Shown: one piece after another, positions 7,706 to 15,463 of the stretch
How the letters are laid out: each line of letters starts with the position of its first letter
Position numbering within the stretch: position 1 is the stretch's first letter
Assembly: GCF_900095265.1 (NCBI RefSeq)
Contig: NZ_LT607653.1
Span: forward strand, 412,896-476,895
DNA from: Janthinobacterium sp. UMAB-56
GTDB lineage: Bacteria > Pseudomonadota > Gammaproteobacteria > Burkholderiales > Burkholderiaceae_D
DNA: 64,000 nucleotides
Direction of reading: 5' to 3'
Program-made: the position numbers and the translations under genes
Notes under the pieces: generated by a model
What the model was told of the DNA's origin: nothing
The model's database searches: none
What the model saw: only the letters and a program-made list of their open reading frames with translations

Positions 7706-9952
7706 ATGAAGACCGAAGCTGCACCATTTTTCTCCATCGGCGGCTTGCCGTCGCTGGGCGTGCTGGGCGACTATGCGCGCGACTCGTGGCAGCGCATCGT
7801 GCTGTACGCGGACGTGATGCGCCGACGCGGCAATCAGTACCAGGAGCATCTGGCCGAGGAAGTGCCGAACGTGCTGGACTTCCCCGCCGAACTGGTGATG
7901 TCCGGCCTGGAGCTGGCGCGTCCCGTCAACTACGGCCTGGCGCGCATCCTGACGCCCGATGCGCCGCAGCCCGACGCGAGCAAGCGTCCTTTTGTCGTCG
8001 TCGATCCGCGCGCCGGCCACGGTCCCGGCATCGGCGGCTTCAAGGCCGAGAGCGAAATCGGCGTGGCCCTGCGCGCCGGCCATCCGTGCTACTTCATCGG
8101 CTTCCTGCCCGATCCCGTGCCGGGACAGACGGTGGAAGACGTGATGCACGCCGAGGCAGCCTTCCTGGAGAAAGTCATCGCCCTGCATCCGCTCAGCGAG
8201 GGCAAGCCCGTCGTCATCGGCAATTGCCAGGCGGGCTGGCAAATACTCATGACGGCGGCCATGCGCCCGGAATTGTTCGGTCCCATCATCGTGGCTGGCG
8301 CGCCCGTGTCGTACTGGGCCGGCTGGCATGGCCGCAATCCGATGCGCTATGCGGGCGGCCTGATGGGGGGCAGCTGGGCCACGGCGCTGGCGGGCGACCT
8401 GGGCAACGGCCGCTTCGACGGTGCCAGCCTGGTGCAGAATTTCGAGAAGCTGAACCCGGCCAACACCCTGTGGAGCAAGCAGTACAACCTCTACGCGAAC
8501 ATCGACACGGAAGCGCCCCGTTATCTGGAATTTGAAAAATACTGGGGCGGCCACGTGTTCCTCAATGACGTCGAGATGCAGTACATTGTCGACAATCTGT
8601 TCATCGGCAACCGCCTGGCCACGGCGGAGTTGATCACCTCCGATGGCGTGCGCCTGGACTTGCGCAATATCCGCTCCCCCATCGTCGTGTTTTGCTCGAA
8701 CGGCGACAACATCACGCCGCCACCGCAGGCGCTGGGCTGGATCACGGACCTGTACCGCGACGACAAGGATGTGCTGATGCATGATCAGACCATCGTGTAT
8801 GCCGTGCATGACAGCATCGGCCACCTGGGCATCTTCGTCTCGGCCAAGGTGGGGCACAAGGAACACCAGAAATTCGCCAGCAATATCGACCTGATCAACC
8901 TGCTGCCGGCTGGCGTCTACGAAGCGAGGATCGTCGACAAGACGCCCGACACGCCGAACGCCGACCTGGCCAGTGGCGACTACGTGCTGCAGGTCGAGCA
9001 CCGCAGCATCGAGGACGTGCGCGCCATCGTGCAGCCTAGCGTGGAAAACGACCGCAAGTTTGCCGCCGTCGCGCGCGTGTCCGAGGTGAACCTGGCCTTG
9101 TACCGCAGCTTCGCGCAGCCATGGGTGCGCGCCATGGTCACGCCGCAGTCGGCGCGATTCTTGCAGCTTGCGCATCCGCTGCGCGTGTCGTACGAGCGCT
9201 GGACGGATCACAATCCGCTGGCCAGGCTGGTGGCCAAAGAGGCGGAAAAAGTGCGCGGCCAGCGCCAGCCGGTGGCATCCGACAATCCGCTGCTGGCCAT
9301 GCAGGAGGCCATCTCCGGCGCCATCACGGCCGGTTTGAACAGCTGGCGCGACTGGCGCGACACGCTGCAGGAAACCACCTTCGACCTGGTGTATGGTTCG
9401 CCCCTGGTACAGGCGCTGGCCGGACAAGCCATCGGTGACGCCACGCCGCCGCGCCCCCATCCCGGCATCTCGCCCGAGCATTGCGAATACGTGCGCTGCG
9501 AAACGCGCAAGATGGACGAAGACATGCAGCGCGGCGCCCTGGTGGAGGCGGCCGTGCGCGCGCTGTTCTACATCTACCGCTTCCGCATGATCGCCGACGA
9601 GCGCCGTGTCAACCTGGCCTTGAAGCTGATCCAGCCGCAATACCGGCAGGAATTCAGCATGGAAGAATTCCGTGGCATCGTGCGCCAGCAGGCGCGCTTG
9701 ATGCTGCATGATTTTGACGCGGCCATCGCTGCCTTGCCAGCCTTGCTGTCGCGCGCCGACGCGGACGACATCGGCGCGCTGGCCGAGTGGCTGCAGCAAG
9801 TGCTGCAAGTGCCCGAAGCGCCGACGCCGGACGAAGAAGCGAGCCTGCAGCAGATGCTGGAGGTCTTCGAGCGTGCGACCAAGGCCCAGGTCAAGGCGCT
9901 GCCGCAGGCCAGGCCCAAAGGCAAACCTGCCAAAAACACTACCCCTGCCTAG
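7706..9952 (+). CDS. DUF3141 protein, PHA-synthase-like alpha/beta hydrolase
   Basis: This 748-residue protein belongs to DUF3141. The first half resembles class I polyhydroxyalkanoate synthases: an alpha/beta-hydrolase fold with VVVDPRAGHGPGIGG (about 97-111), and a nucleophile elbow GNCQAG with Cys174 where PHA synthases have GxCxG. A later FCSNGDNITPP and a His in HDSIGHLGIF fit the acid and base of the triad. The C-terminal third is helical and ends in a Lys/Pro-rich tail. AAGGA five bases before ATG 7706 decides the start; the frame is open far upstream but that part is antisense-like shadow. It sits 9 nt before the MaoC-Pta gene. Whether it makes polymer, hydrolyses it or transfers acyl groups is unknown. 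Confidence 0.85.
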   Translation: MKTEAAPFFSIGGLPSLGVLGDYARDSWQRIVLYADVMRRRGNQYQEHLAEEVPNVLDFPAELVMSGLELARPVNYGLARILTPDAPQPDASKRPFVVVDPRAGHGPGIGGFKAESEIGVALRAGHPCYFIGFLPDPVPGQTVEDVMHAEAAFLEKVIALHPLSEGKPVVIGNCQAGWQILMTAAMRPELFGPIIVAGAPVSYWAGWHGRNPMRYAGGLMGGSWATALAGDLGNGRFDGASLVQNFEKLNPANTLWSKQYNLYANIDTEAPRYLEFEKYWGGHVFLNDVEMQYIVDNLFIGNRLATAELITSDGVRLDLRNIRSPIVVFCSNGDNITPPPQALGWITDLYRDDKDVLMHDQTIVYAVHDSIGHLGIFVSAKVGHKEHQKFASNIDLINLLPAGVYEARIVDKTPDTPNADLASGDYVLQVEHRSIEDVRAIVQPSVENDRKFAAVARVSEVNLALYRSFAQPWVRAMVTPQSARFLQLAHPLRVSYERWTDHNPLARLVAKEAEKVRGQRQPVASDNPLLAMQEAISGAITAGLNSWRDWRDTLQETTFDLVYGSPLVQALAGQAIGDATPPRPHPGISPEHCEYVRCETRKMDEDMQRGALVEAAVRALFYIYRFRMIADERRVNLALKLIQPQYRQEFSMEEFRGIVRQQARLMLHDFDAAIAALPALLSRADADDIGALAEWLQQVLQVPEAPTPDEEASLQQMLEVFERATKAQVKALPQARPKGKPAKNTTPA

Positions 9953-9961
9953 AAGACCAAA

Positions 9962-11377
9962 ATGACTACTCCCCAAGACGATGATTTGCATATCGTGCGT
10001 AACCGAACCTTCGACCAGATCGCCATCGGCGACACCGCCAGTATCACGCGCACCCTGAGCATGGACGATATCGCCCTCTTCGCCGTGATGTCGGGCGATG
10101 ACAACCCGCAGCACCTGGACGCCGAATTTGCCGCCTCCAGCCGCTACCAGGGCGTCATCGCCCACGGCATGTGGGGTGCTGCCCTCATTTCCGCCGTACT
10201 GGGCACGCGCCTGCCTGGCGCCGGCACGGTTTACACGGGCCAGACCCTGCGCTTCCTGCAGCCCGTGCGCGTGGGCGATACGCTGGCCATCAGCGTCACC
10301 GTCACGGCGCTCGAGCCGCGCAACCGCCACGTGACCCTGGCCTGCCGCTGCGTCAACCAGCATGGCGCCGTGGTGCTTGACGGCGAAGCGCAGGTGATCG
10401 CGCCCGCCGAGCCGATCGAGAGGGCGCGCGCCACCCTGCCCGAAGTGCGCCTGCATAACGGCGACGGCACGCGGCGCCTGCTGGAGCACGCGCGCACCCT
10501 GGGGCCGATCAGGGTCGCCGTGATCCACCCTTGCGATGAACTGAGCCTGTCAGGCGCGCTTGACGCGCATGCGGCCGGCCTGATCACGCCCGTGCTGGTG
10601 GCGCCGCGCGCGCGCCTGGAAGCGGTGGCCCTGGAAGCGGGACTGAGCCTGGAGGGCATCGCCATCGAGGATGTCGAGCATAGCCATGCGGCCGCTGCGC
10701 GCGGTGCCGAACTGGCGGGCAAGGGCGAGGTGGAGGCGCTGATGAAGGGCAGTCTGCACACGGATGAACTGATGTCGGCCGTGCTGGCCGCCAGCGCCGG
10801 CCTGCGCACCAAGCGCCGCATCAGCCACTGCTTCCTGATGCAGACGCCCGCATATCCGCGCCCCTTCATCATCACGGACGCGGCCATCAATATCGCGCCG
10901 AACCTGGCCATGAAGGCCGACATCGTGCGCAACGCCATCGACCTGGCGCACGTGATCGGCGTGGCCAGGCCGCGCGTGGCCATCCTGGCCGCAGTGGAAA
11001 CGGTGAACGCGGACATGCCGGCCACCCTGGACGCAGCCGCCCTGTGCAAGATGGCCGACCGTGGGCAAATCACGGGGGCGATCCTCGATGGCCCGCTGGC
11101 CTTCGATAATGCCGTCTCGATCGCCGCCGCCACCGTCAAGGGCATCGTCTCGGAAGTGGCGGGCCGTGCCGATATTTTGCTGGTGCCGGACCTGGAAAGC
11201 GGCAATATGCTGGCCAAGCAGCTTGAATACATGGGCGACGCGGACAGCGCCGGCATCGTGCTGGGTGCGAAGGTGCCCGTCATCCTCACCAGCCGCGCCG
11301 ATTCGCGCGCCAGCCGCATCGCCTCGTGCGCCATCGCCGTGATGCTGGCCAACCATTATCGGAGCACGCCACCATGA
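9962..11377 (+). CDS. Bifunctional MaoC enoyl-CoA hydratase / phosphate acetyltransferase
   Basis: The 471-residue fusion has an N-terminal MaoC-like hot-dog domain (about residues 10-145) and a C-terminal PTA/PTB phosphotransacylase domain (about 165-465). The MaoC part shows the hydratase motif around DDNPQHLD and the helix IAHGMWGAALIS. The Pta part shows FLMQTPAYPRPFIITDAA and LLVPDLESGNMLAKQL, typical of phosphate acetyl/butyryltransferases. It would hydrate an enoyl-CoA and convert acyl-CoA plus phosphate into acyl phosphate, the substrate of the kinase encoded next. Its stop overlaps the acetate kinase start (ATGA at 11374), indicating coupled synthesis. The gene pair with DUF3141 is a recurrent arrangement in Burkholderiales, as far as I recall. 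Confidence 0.9.
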   Translation: MTTPQDDDLHIVRNRTFDQIAIGDTASITRTLSMDDIALFAVMSGDDNPQHLDAEFAASSRYQGVIAHGMWGAALISAVLGTRLPGAGTVYTGQTLRFLQPVRVGDTLAISVTVTALEPRNRHVTLACRCVNQHGAVVLDGEAQVIAPAEPIERARATLPEVRLHNGDGTRRLLEHARTLGPIRVAVIHPCDELSLSGALDAHAAGLITPVLVAPRARLEAVALEAGLSLEGIAIEDVEHSHAAAARGAELAGKGEVEALMKGSLHTDELMSAVLAASAGLRTKRRISHCFLMQTPAYPRPFIITDAAINIAPNLAMKADIVRNAIDLAHVIGVARPRVAILAAVETVNADMPATLDAAALCKMADRGQITGAILDGPLAFDNAVSIAAATVKGIVSEVAGRADILLVPDLESGNMLAKQLEYMGDADSAGIVLGAKVPVILTSRADSRASRIASCAIAVMLANHYRSTPP

Positions 11378-12594
11378 ACGCACTCGTCCAACATGCCGCC
11401 GACGGCAGCCTGATACTGGTGCTCAATTGCGGCTCGTCGAGCATCAAGTTCGCCCTCTTCGAGCAAGCGGGCGGCGTGCTGCCGCAGCAGGCGCAATGGA
11501 GCGGCAAGGTCGAAGGCATCGGCCGCGAAAACGCCACTTACCGCGCCGGCGGCCTGCCGGCTGTATCCCTGCAGCTCGACCCGGACAAACCGCATCATGC
11601 AGCCCTTGAAACCATCCGCGCGCAAGTCGTGGCGCAGCTGGCCGGGCGCCCGCTGCGCGCCGTAGCGCACCGCGTGGTGCATGGCGGCAGCAAGTATTTC
11701 GCCCCCGTGCGCATCGATTTCACCGTCCTGGCGGACTTGAAAAGTTTTATCCCGCTGGCGCCCCTGCATCAGCCCTTCGCCCTGGAAGCGATCGAGGTGC
11801 TGCTGGAATCGCGGCCCGACATCGCCCAGGTGGCGTGCTTCGACACGGCCTTTCACCACACGGTGCCGCAGGTCGAGCAGATGCTGCCGCTGCCCTACGA
11901 AGCCTGGGAGCGGGGCTTGCGCCGCTACGGTTTTCACGGCCTGTCGTACGAATACCAGTCGCTGGTGCTGGAACAGCGCTTCGGTGCTGTCGCGCGCGGC
12001 AAGGTCATCGTCGCGCACCTGGGCAGCGGCGCCAGCCTGTGCGCCATGCAGAATTTGCACAGCGTGGCCACGACCATGGGCTTTTCCGCGCTTGACGGCC
12101 TGATGATGGGCACGCGCTGCGGTTCGCTCGATCCGGGTGCGGTGATCTACCTGATGGAGATCGAAAAACTGTCGCTGGAAAAAGTGGCGCATGTGCTGTA
12201 CCACGAGTCTGGCTTGCTGGGCGTGTCGGGTGTGTCGGCCGATCCGCCCGTGCTGCTGGCGCAGCAGGACCGGCAGGATGCCACGGGCGAGCGCATCCGC
12301 GCCGCGCTGGCGTTATATATCCGCCGCATCGTGCGCGAGATTGGCGCCCTGACGGCCGTGCTGGGCGGACTGGACCTGCTGGTGTTTACGGCCGGTATCG
12401 GCGAGCACAGCGCTGAACTGCGCCAGCGCATCTGCGCCGAGCTGGGTTTTGTTGGCCCCCTGCTCGACGCGCAGGCCAATGCGCGCAACGCCAGCCGCAT
12501 TTCCAGCGATGCCAGCCGCATCGTGGTGGGCGTGGAGCCGGCCAATGAAGAGTGGGTGGCGGCACGCCACGCGGCCCTGGCCGTGAGTGCATGA
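11374..12594 (+). CDS. ackA: Acetate/propionate kinase
   Basis: The 406-residue ASKHA-fold kinase converts acyl phosphate plus ADP into acetate (or propionate) plus ATP. Family motifs are all present: LVLNCGSSSIKFALFE (near residue 11), GFHGLSYEY, AHLGSGASLCA, TMGFSALDGLMMGTRCGSLDP and FTAGIGEHS near the C-terminus. The start at 11374 overlaps the Pta stop; an ATG 16 codons earlier belongs to the upstream reading frame shadow. Together with the MaoC-Pta fusion it forms a substrate-level phosphorylation module, consistent with the Fnr-type promoter at the head of the cluster. It appears to be the last gene of the cluster. Confidence 0.93.
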   Translation: MNALVQHAADGSLILVLNCGSSSIKFALFEQAGGVLPQQAQWSGKVEGIGRENATYRAGGLPAVSLQLDPDKPHHAALETIRAQVVAQLAGRPLRAVAHRVVHGGSKYFAPVRIDFTVLADLKSFIPLAPLHQPFALEAIEVLLESRPDIAQVACFDTAFHHTVPQVEQMLPLPYEAWERGLRRYGFHGLSYEYQSLVLEQRFGAVARGKVIVAHLGSGASLCAMQNLHSVATTMGFSALDGLMMGTRCGSLDPGAVIYLMEIEKLSLEKVAHVLYHESGLLGVSGVSADPPVLLAQQDRQDATGERIRAALALYIRRIVREIGALTAVLGGLDLLVFTAGIGEHSAELRQRICAELGFVGPLLDAQANARNASRISSDASRIVVGVEPANEEWVAARHAALAVSA

Positions 12595-12677
12595 GGCGCC
12601 GACAGCGCTATCGCAGACGATGGGAAGTTTGCCGAATGGCACATATTTTCTGTTGAGTGCGCTAACGCACTGTGTGG

Positions 12678-12747
12678 TTTGCCAGTTATCTTTACTATGA
12701 AGTCATGCCATTGCGCTACATCAGGAAGCAGCGCGATGCCTGGCAAA
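12678..12747. repeat. Distant inverted repeat upstream of an Ala/Lys-rich gene
   Basis: TTTGCCAG at 12678-12685 and its exact complement CTGGCAAA at 12740-12747 lie 62 bp apart, close to six helical turns, in the gap after ackA and just upstream of the predicted -35. They could be paired operator half-sites or a chance dyad. No regulator with this site was recognised. Confidence 0.3.
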
Positions 12748-12749
12748 TT

Positions 12750-12778
12750 TTGAACATTTTGCCCGCCTTTAGTAAAAA
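12750..12778 (+). promoter_or_regulatory. Probable sigma-70 promoter of the Ala/Lys-rich gene
   Basis: TTGAAC at 12750-12755 and TAAAAA at 12773-12778 are separated by 17 bp, giving a plausible sigma-70 promoter about 30 bp before the ATG at 12808. Each hexamer matches the consensus at four of six positions. Confidence 0.45.
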
Positions 12779-12807
12779 TAACTCGAATCCCTATTGAAAG
12801 GTCATCC

Positions 12808-13284
12808 ATGAACAAATTACTCGCCGCACTCATCGCCACCCTGTTTGCTACCGCCGCCTTCGCTCAAACCGCACCGGCTACCGAAGCCGTCATGAAAGCC
12901 CAGGCTTCCGCGCAAAAAGACGTCAACAAGGCTGCCGCTTCGGAAGCCAAAGTCGATGCCAAGGCTGACGCCAATGTCGCCAAGGCCGAAATGAAGGCCG
13001 ACGAAAAGAAAGCCGACGCCCAGCACAAGGCGAATAAAACCAAGGCCAAGGCACACGACAAAGTCCTCAACGCCGATGCGGAAGACAAGATGAAAGCGGA
13101 AGCCAAGGCGGATAAAACCGATGCCAAGGCTGATGCGAAAGCGACCAAGGCTGCCGTGAAAGCGAACGTCAAGGTCGCCAAGGAAAAAGTGGAAGCGAAC
13201 GCTGATAAAGCCCTCGCCGCCACCAAGACGGAAGAAGCCAAGGCCAAGGCAGACGCTGAAGTCAAGGCCGCCGCCGCCAAGTAA
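12808..13284 (+). CDS. Exported Ala/Lys/Asp-rich repetitive protein
   Basis: The 158-residue product has a clear signal peptide ([19 protein letters not shown], likely cut before QTAP). The rest is built almost only of Ala, Lys, Asp and Glu with a few Val, Asn and Thr, in short imperfect repeats such as AKADAK and KADKTDAK. It should form a long charged helix, comparable to the middle of TolA or to histone-H1-like tails, in the periplasm or at the outer membrane. No enzymatic domain is visible and no function can be assigned. GAAAGG before the ATG supports the start. An intrinsic terminator follows at 13318-13343, so it is probably monocistronic. Confidence 0.8.
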   Translation: MNKLLAALIATLFATAAFAQTAPATEAVMKAQASAQKDVNKAAASEAKVDAKADANVAKAEMKADEKKADAQHKANKTKAKAHDKVLNADAEDKMKAEAKADKTDAKADAKATKAAVKANVKVAKEKVEANADKALAATKTEEAKAKADAEVKAAAAK

Positions 13285-13317
13285 TTCCCCGTTTGCGGGC
13301 CACGGCCTGCAAGCCCC

Positions 13318-13343
13318 AAAGACAGCTTCGGCTGTCTTTTTTT
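13318..13343 (+). terminator. Intrinsic terminator after the Ala/Lys-rich gene
   Basis: AAAGACAGC and GCTGTCTTT pair around a TTCG tetraloop and are followed by a run of T (13337-13343). It ends transcription of the gene stopping at 13284. Confidence 0.88.
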
Positions 13344-13447
13344 CGTCGGCCACTTTTCTGTGGCACCGCTGGCCAGTCTTGATCTGGCGCAAATGCTCCT
13401 CTTTTCGCCGTGCCATAGTGAATTGGCAAACAGACGAGGGAGACATC

Positions 13448-14665
13448 ATGAGCAGCGCTCAATCGAAGAAATTACCGTCCACCGGTTCGGCGGAAGGCAG
13501 GCCAGCCATGTCCGCCATGCAGTCCATGCCGGTCGAAGGTGAGCTGCAGGCCGGCGCTGATGCGACGGGCGGCGTTGCGGGCGGTGGTGGCATGGGCGGC
13601 GGGAGTGGCGGCAGTGGCGGTGACGGGGGCCAGGGTGGCGCTACGCCGCAGACGCGCACCTGCGCCACGATGGACGTGCATCGCTGCCTGCTGACCGACG
13701 ATCCATCTTATGCGAACGTGCGCGCCGAGATCGAAAACCTGGCCGGATTGTACGAGGGTGACGCCAGCATTGCAGGGCGTTCCGGCGTGACGCAGATACC
13801 GGTGGTGGTGCACGTGGTGTGGAATGCGGCCGCGCAGAATATTTCGGATGCGCAGATCGCCAGCCAGATCGATGTGCTCAATCGTGACTTCCGGCGCGTC
13901 AATCCGGATGTGAATGGCACGCCGGCGCCGTTTCTGCCGCTGACGGCCGATGCGCGCGTGGCGTTTGCGCTGGCCACGATCGATCCGCATGGCGCGGCCA
14001 CCAGCGGCATAGAGCGGCGCCAGACGACGGTGCCATCCTTTGGCGCGGACGATGCCGTCAAGTCGCAGGCGACGGGCGGCATGGATGCCTGGCCGGCCGA
14101 CAGTTACCTGAATGTATGGGTGTGCCAGCTCGGTGGCGGCTTGCTGGGCTACGCGCAGTTTCCCGGCGGTCCGGCCGCCACCGATGGCGTGGTGATCCTG
14201 CAATCGGCCTTTGGCACGACCGGCACGGCGGCGCCACCGTTCCACCTGGGGCGCACGGCCACGCATGAAATCGGCCACTGGCTTAACCTGAACCATATCT
14301 GGGGCGACGACGGCACCGGGTGCTCGGGCTCGGACAACGTGGCCGACACGCCCAACCAGGGCGGTCCGAACACGGGCCAGCCTGTATTCCCCCACGTTTC
14401 CTGCAGCAACGGGCCGAATGGCGACATGTACATGAACTACATGGATTACGTCGACGATACCGCCATGTTCATGTTTACGGCGGGGCAGGTGACGCGCATG
14501 CAGGCTTGTCTCGATGGCCCGCGCGCCAGCATCGGCAGCGGGACGGGCGGCACGGCTGCCACGCCGCGCCAGAGTTCCTCTCCCGTCGTGGCCTGGGGCC
14601 GAACCGCCTCGATGTCTTCGTCATCGACACGGACCGGGCCCTCACGGCCTGGTCGCCCTCCATGA
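13448..14665 (+). CDS. M43 (pappalysin-type) zinc metalloprotease, C-terminus frameshifted
   Basis: The 405-residue protein carries an M43 metzincin domain (about residues 75-360). The zinc site is [11 protein letters not shown] with His273, Glu274, His277 and His283; the usual Gly at position 8 is Asn. The downstream phrase [19 protein letters not shown] contains the Met-turn. A Gly-rich linker (about 40-65) precedes the domain, and no signal peptide is evident. GAGGGAG before ATG 13448 decides the start. From about residue 380 the sequence turns into a Ser/Arg-rich tail; the adjacent frame instead reads a lectin-like [19 protein letters not shown], so a base seems lost in GGGG at 14595-14598. 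The catalytic part is intact and probably active. Confidence 0.85.
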   Translation: MSSAQSKKLPSTGSAEGRPAMSAMQSMPVEGELQAGADATGGVAGGGGMGGGSGGSGGDGGQGGATPQTRTCATMDVHRCLLTDDPSYANVRAEIENLAGLYEGDASIAGRSGVTQIPVVVHVVWNAAAQNISDAQIASQIDVLNRDFRRVNPDVNGTPAPFLPLTADARVAFALATIDPHGAATSGIERRQTTVPSFGADDAVKSQATGGMDAWPADSYLNVWVCQLGGGLLGYAQFPGGPAATDGVVILQSAFGTTGTAAPPFHLGRTATHEIGHWLNLNHIWGDDGTGCSGSDNVADTPNQGGPNTGQPVFPHVSCSNGPNGDMYMNYMDYVDDTAMFMFTAGQVTRMQACLDGPRASIGSGTGGTAATPRQSSSPVVAWGRTASMSSSSTRTGPSRPGRPP

Positions 14666-14745
14666 GCGCTTATGAAGGCCTGGGCGGCGTGGTATGGTGT
14701 TTCAGACGTCAATGTGTTCAACGGGAGGCGGCATGCACGGCATGA
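14590..14745 (+). pseudogene. Out-of-frame remnant of a PLL-like lectin domain fused to the M43 protease
   Basis: In the frame one base over from the protease the sequence reads [21 protein letters not shown] and then [14 protein letters not shown] recognise this as the first blade of a PLL/sialidase-like beta-propeller often attached to secreted proteins. Adding one G to the four-G run at 14595-14598 would join it smoothly to the protease. Only one blade remains before TGA at 14743-14745, so the domain is also truncated. Confidence 0.55.
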
Positions 14746-15080
14746 CAACGGCACTGCCCAGCGGTAGCTGGACGCATTCCTTCGAGGAGGATGCAGACGG
14801 TATCGCGGTGTACCGGCCCACGGCCACATTCGCCTTTCCGCCCAGCCGCAAGGGGCGCAAGGTACTGGATTTTGGCGCGCCCGCCGGCGCCATGGCGCAA
14901 GGGGAGGCGACATTGACGTCGATGGCGCCCGGCCCCGATGACCGTCCGCGCGCCGGCCCAGCGACCCGGCTGCGGCCCCTGGGCTTGGGCCGTTATGCAC
15001 TCAGTGATCCCGCCGGCGCGCAAGACGTGATCGATATCGTTGAAGCGACGCCCGAGGTGCTGCGCCTGTCGTGGCCTTAA
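14733..15080 (+). CDS. Hypothetical protein, 115 aa
   Basis: The product (starting MHGMTTALPSGSW) was not recognised. It is acidic-to-neutral, has no signal peptide or membrane segment and looks like a small beta-rich globular protein: GSWTHSFEEDADGIAVYRP near the start and LGRYALSDP near the end. GGGAGG four bases before ATG 14733 supports this start; an ATG at 14742 is an alternative. It overlaps the end of the lectin remnant and follows the protease closely, so it may be co-transcribed with it. Its end overlaps the 3' end of the convergent HTH gene by four bases. Confidence 0.6.
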   Translation: MHGMTTALPSGSWTHSFEEDADGIAVYRPTATFAFPPSRKGRKVLDFGAPAGAMAQGEATLTSMAPGPDDRPRAGPATRLRPLGLGRYALSDPAGAQDVIDIVEATPEVLRLSWP

Positions 15081-15265
15081 GGCGTATCGCGCAGTTTGTG
15101 CGCGAGCGCCGTGCGGTTGCCCACGTCCAGCTTCTGGTAAATCGCATGCAGCTGGTTGCGTACGGTGGCTGGCGACTTGCCCAGTTCCCGGGCGATGCTT
15201 TTATACGGCAAGCCTTCGGCCGCCATGGCCGCCACCAGCCGTTCGGCCGGGGTCAAGCGCTGCAT
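15077..15265 (-). pseudogene. LuxR-type HTH domain, probable 5'-truncated regulator
   Basis: The 62-residue frame from the ATG is a GerE/LuxR DNA-binding domain: LTPAERLVAAMAAEGLPYKSIARELGKSPATVRNQLHAIYQKLDV covers its four helices, with the recognition helix near SPATVRNQLHAIYQ. The same frame stays open upstream to at least 15430 without any ATG, GTG or TTG, and reads as plausible protein (for example HAAHEQESKDDKQRSRR), and it runs into the parC terminator. This suggests the N-terminal sensor or receiver half was lost. A short HTH-only regulator starting at 15265 is the alternative, but no good ribosome-binding site is seen there. Confidence 0.6.
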
Positions 15266-15412
15266 GGCAGCCCGCCTGGAACGTTGTTTGTCATCCTTGC
15301 TCTCCTGTTCGTGGGCGGCATGCCGGTGGCATGCCTGCAGGGATAACGCGAACGCGGTGAGTATCTGTAAAACTATCTGTAAAATTTTTTTCTGCTGCCG
15401 GTGCGCGGCGAT

Positions 15413-15449
15413 GGACGAAAAAAAAGACAGGCGAACCTGTCTTTTCGTC
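15413..15449 (-). terminator. Intrinsic terminator of parC
   Basis: AAAAGACAGG (15422-15431) and CCTGTCTTTT (15436-15445) form a 10-bp stem with a four-base loop. Read on the minus strand the stem is followed by TTTTTTTTCG, directly after the parC stop. Confidence 0.85.
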
Positions 15450-15463
15450 TGGTGCGATGGCGA

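Noticed and set aside
6935..10528. 1197-codon open frame on the minus strand
   Set aside because: Antisense to yhhJ, DUF3141 and the MaoC part; composition typical of a shadow frame and no family resemblance.
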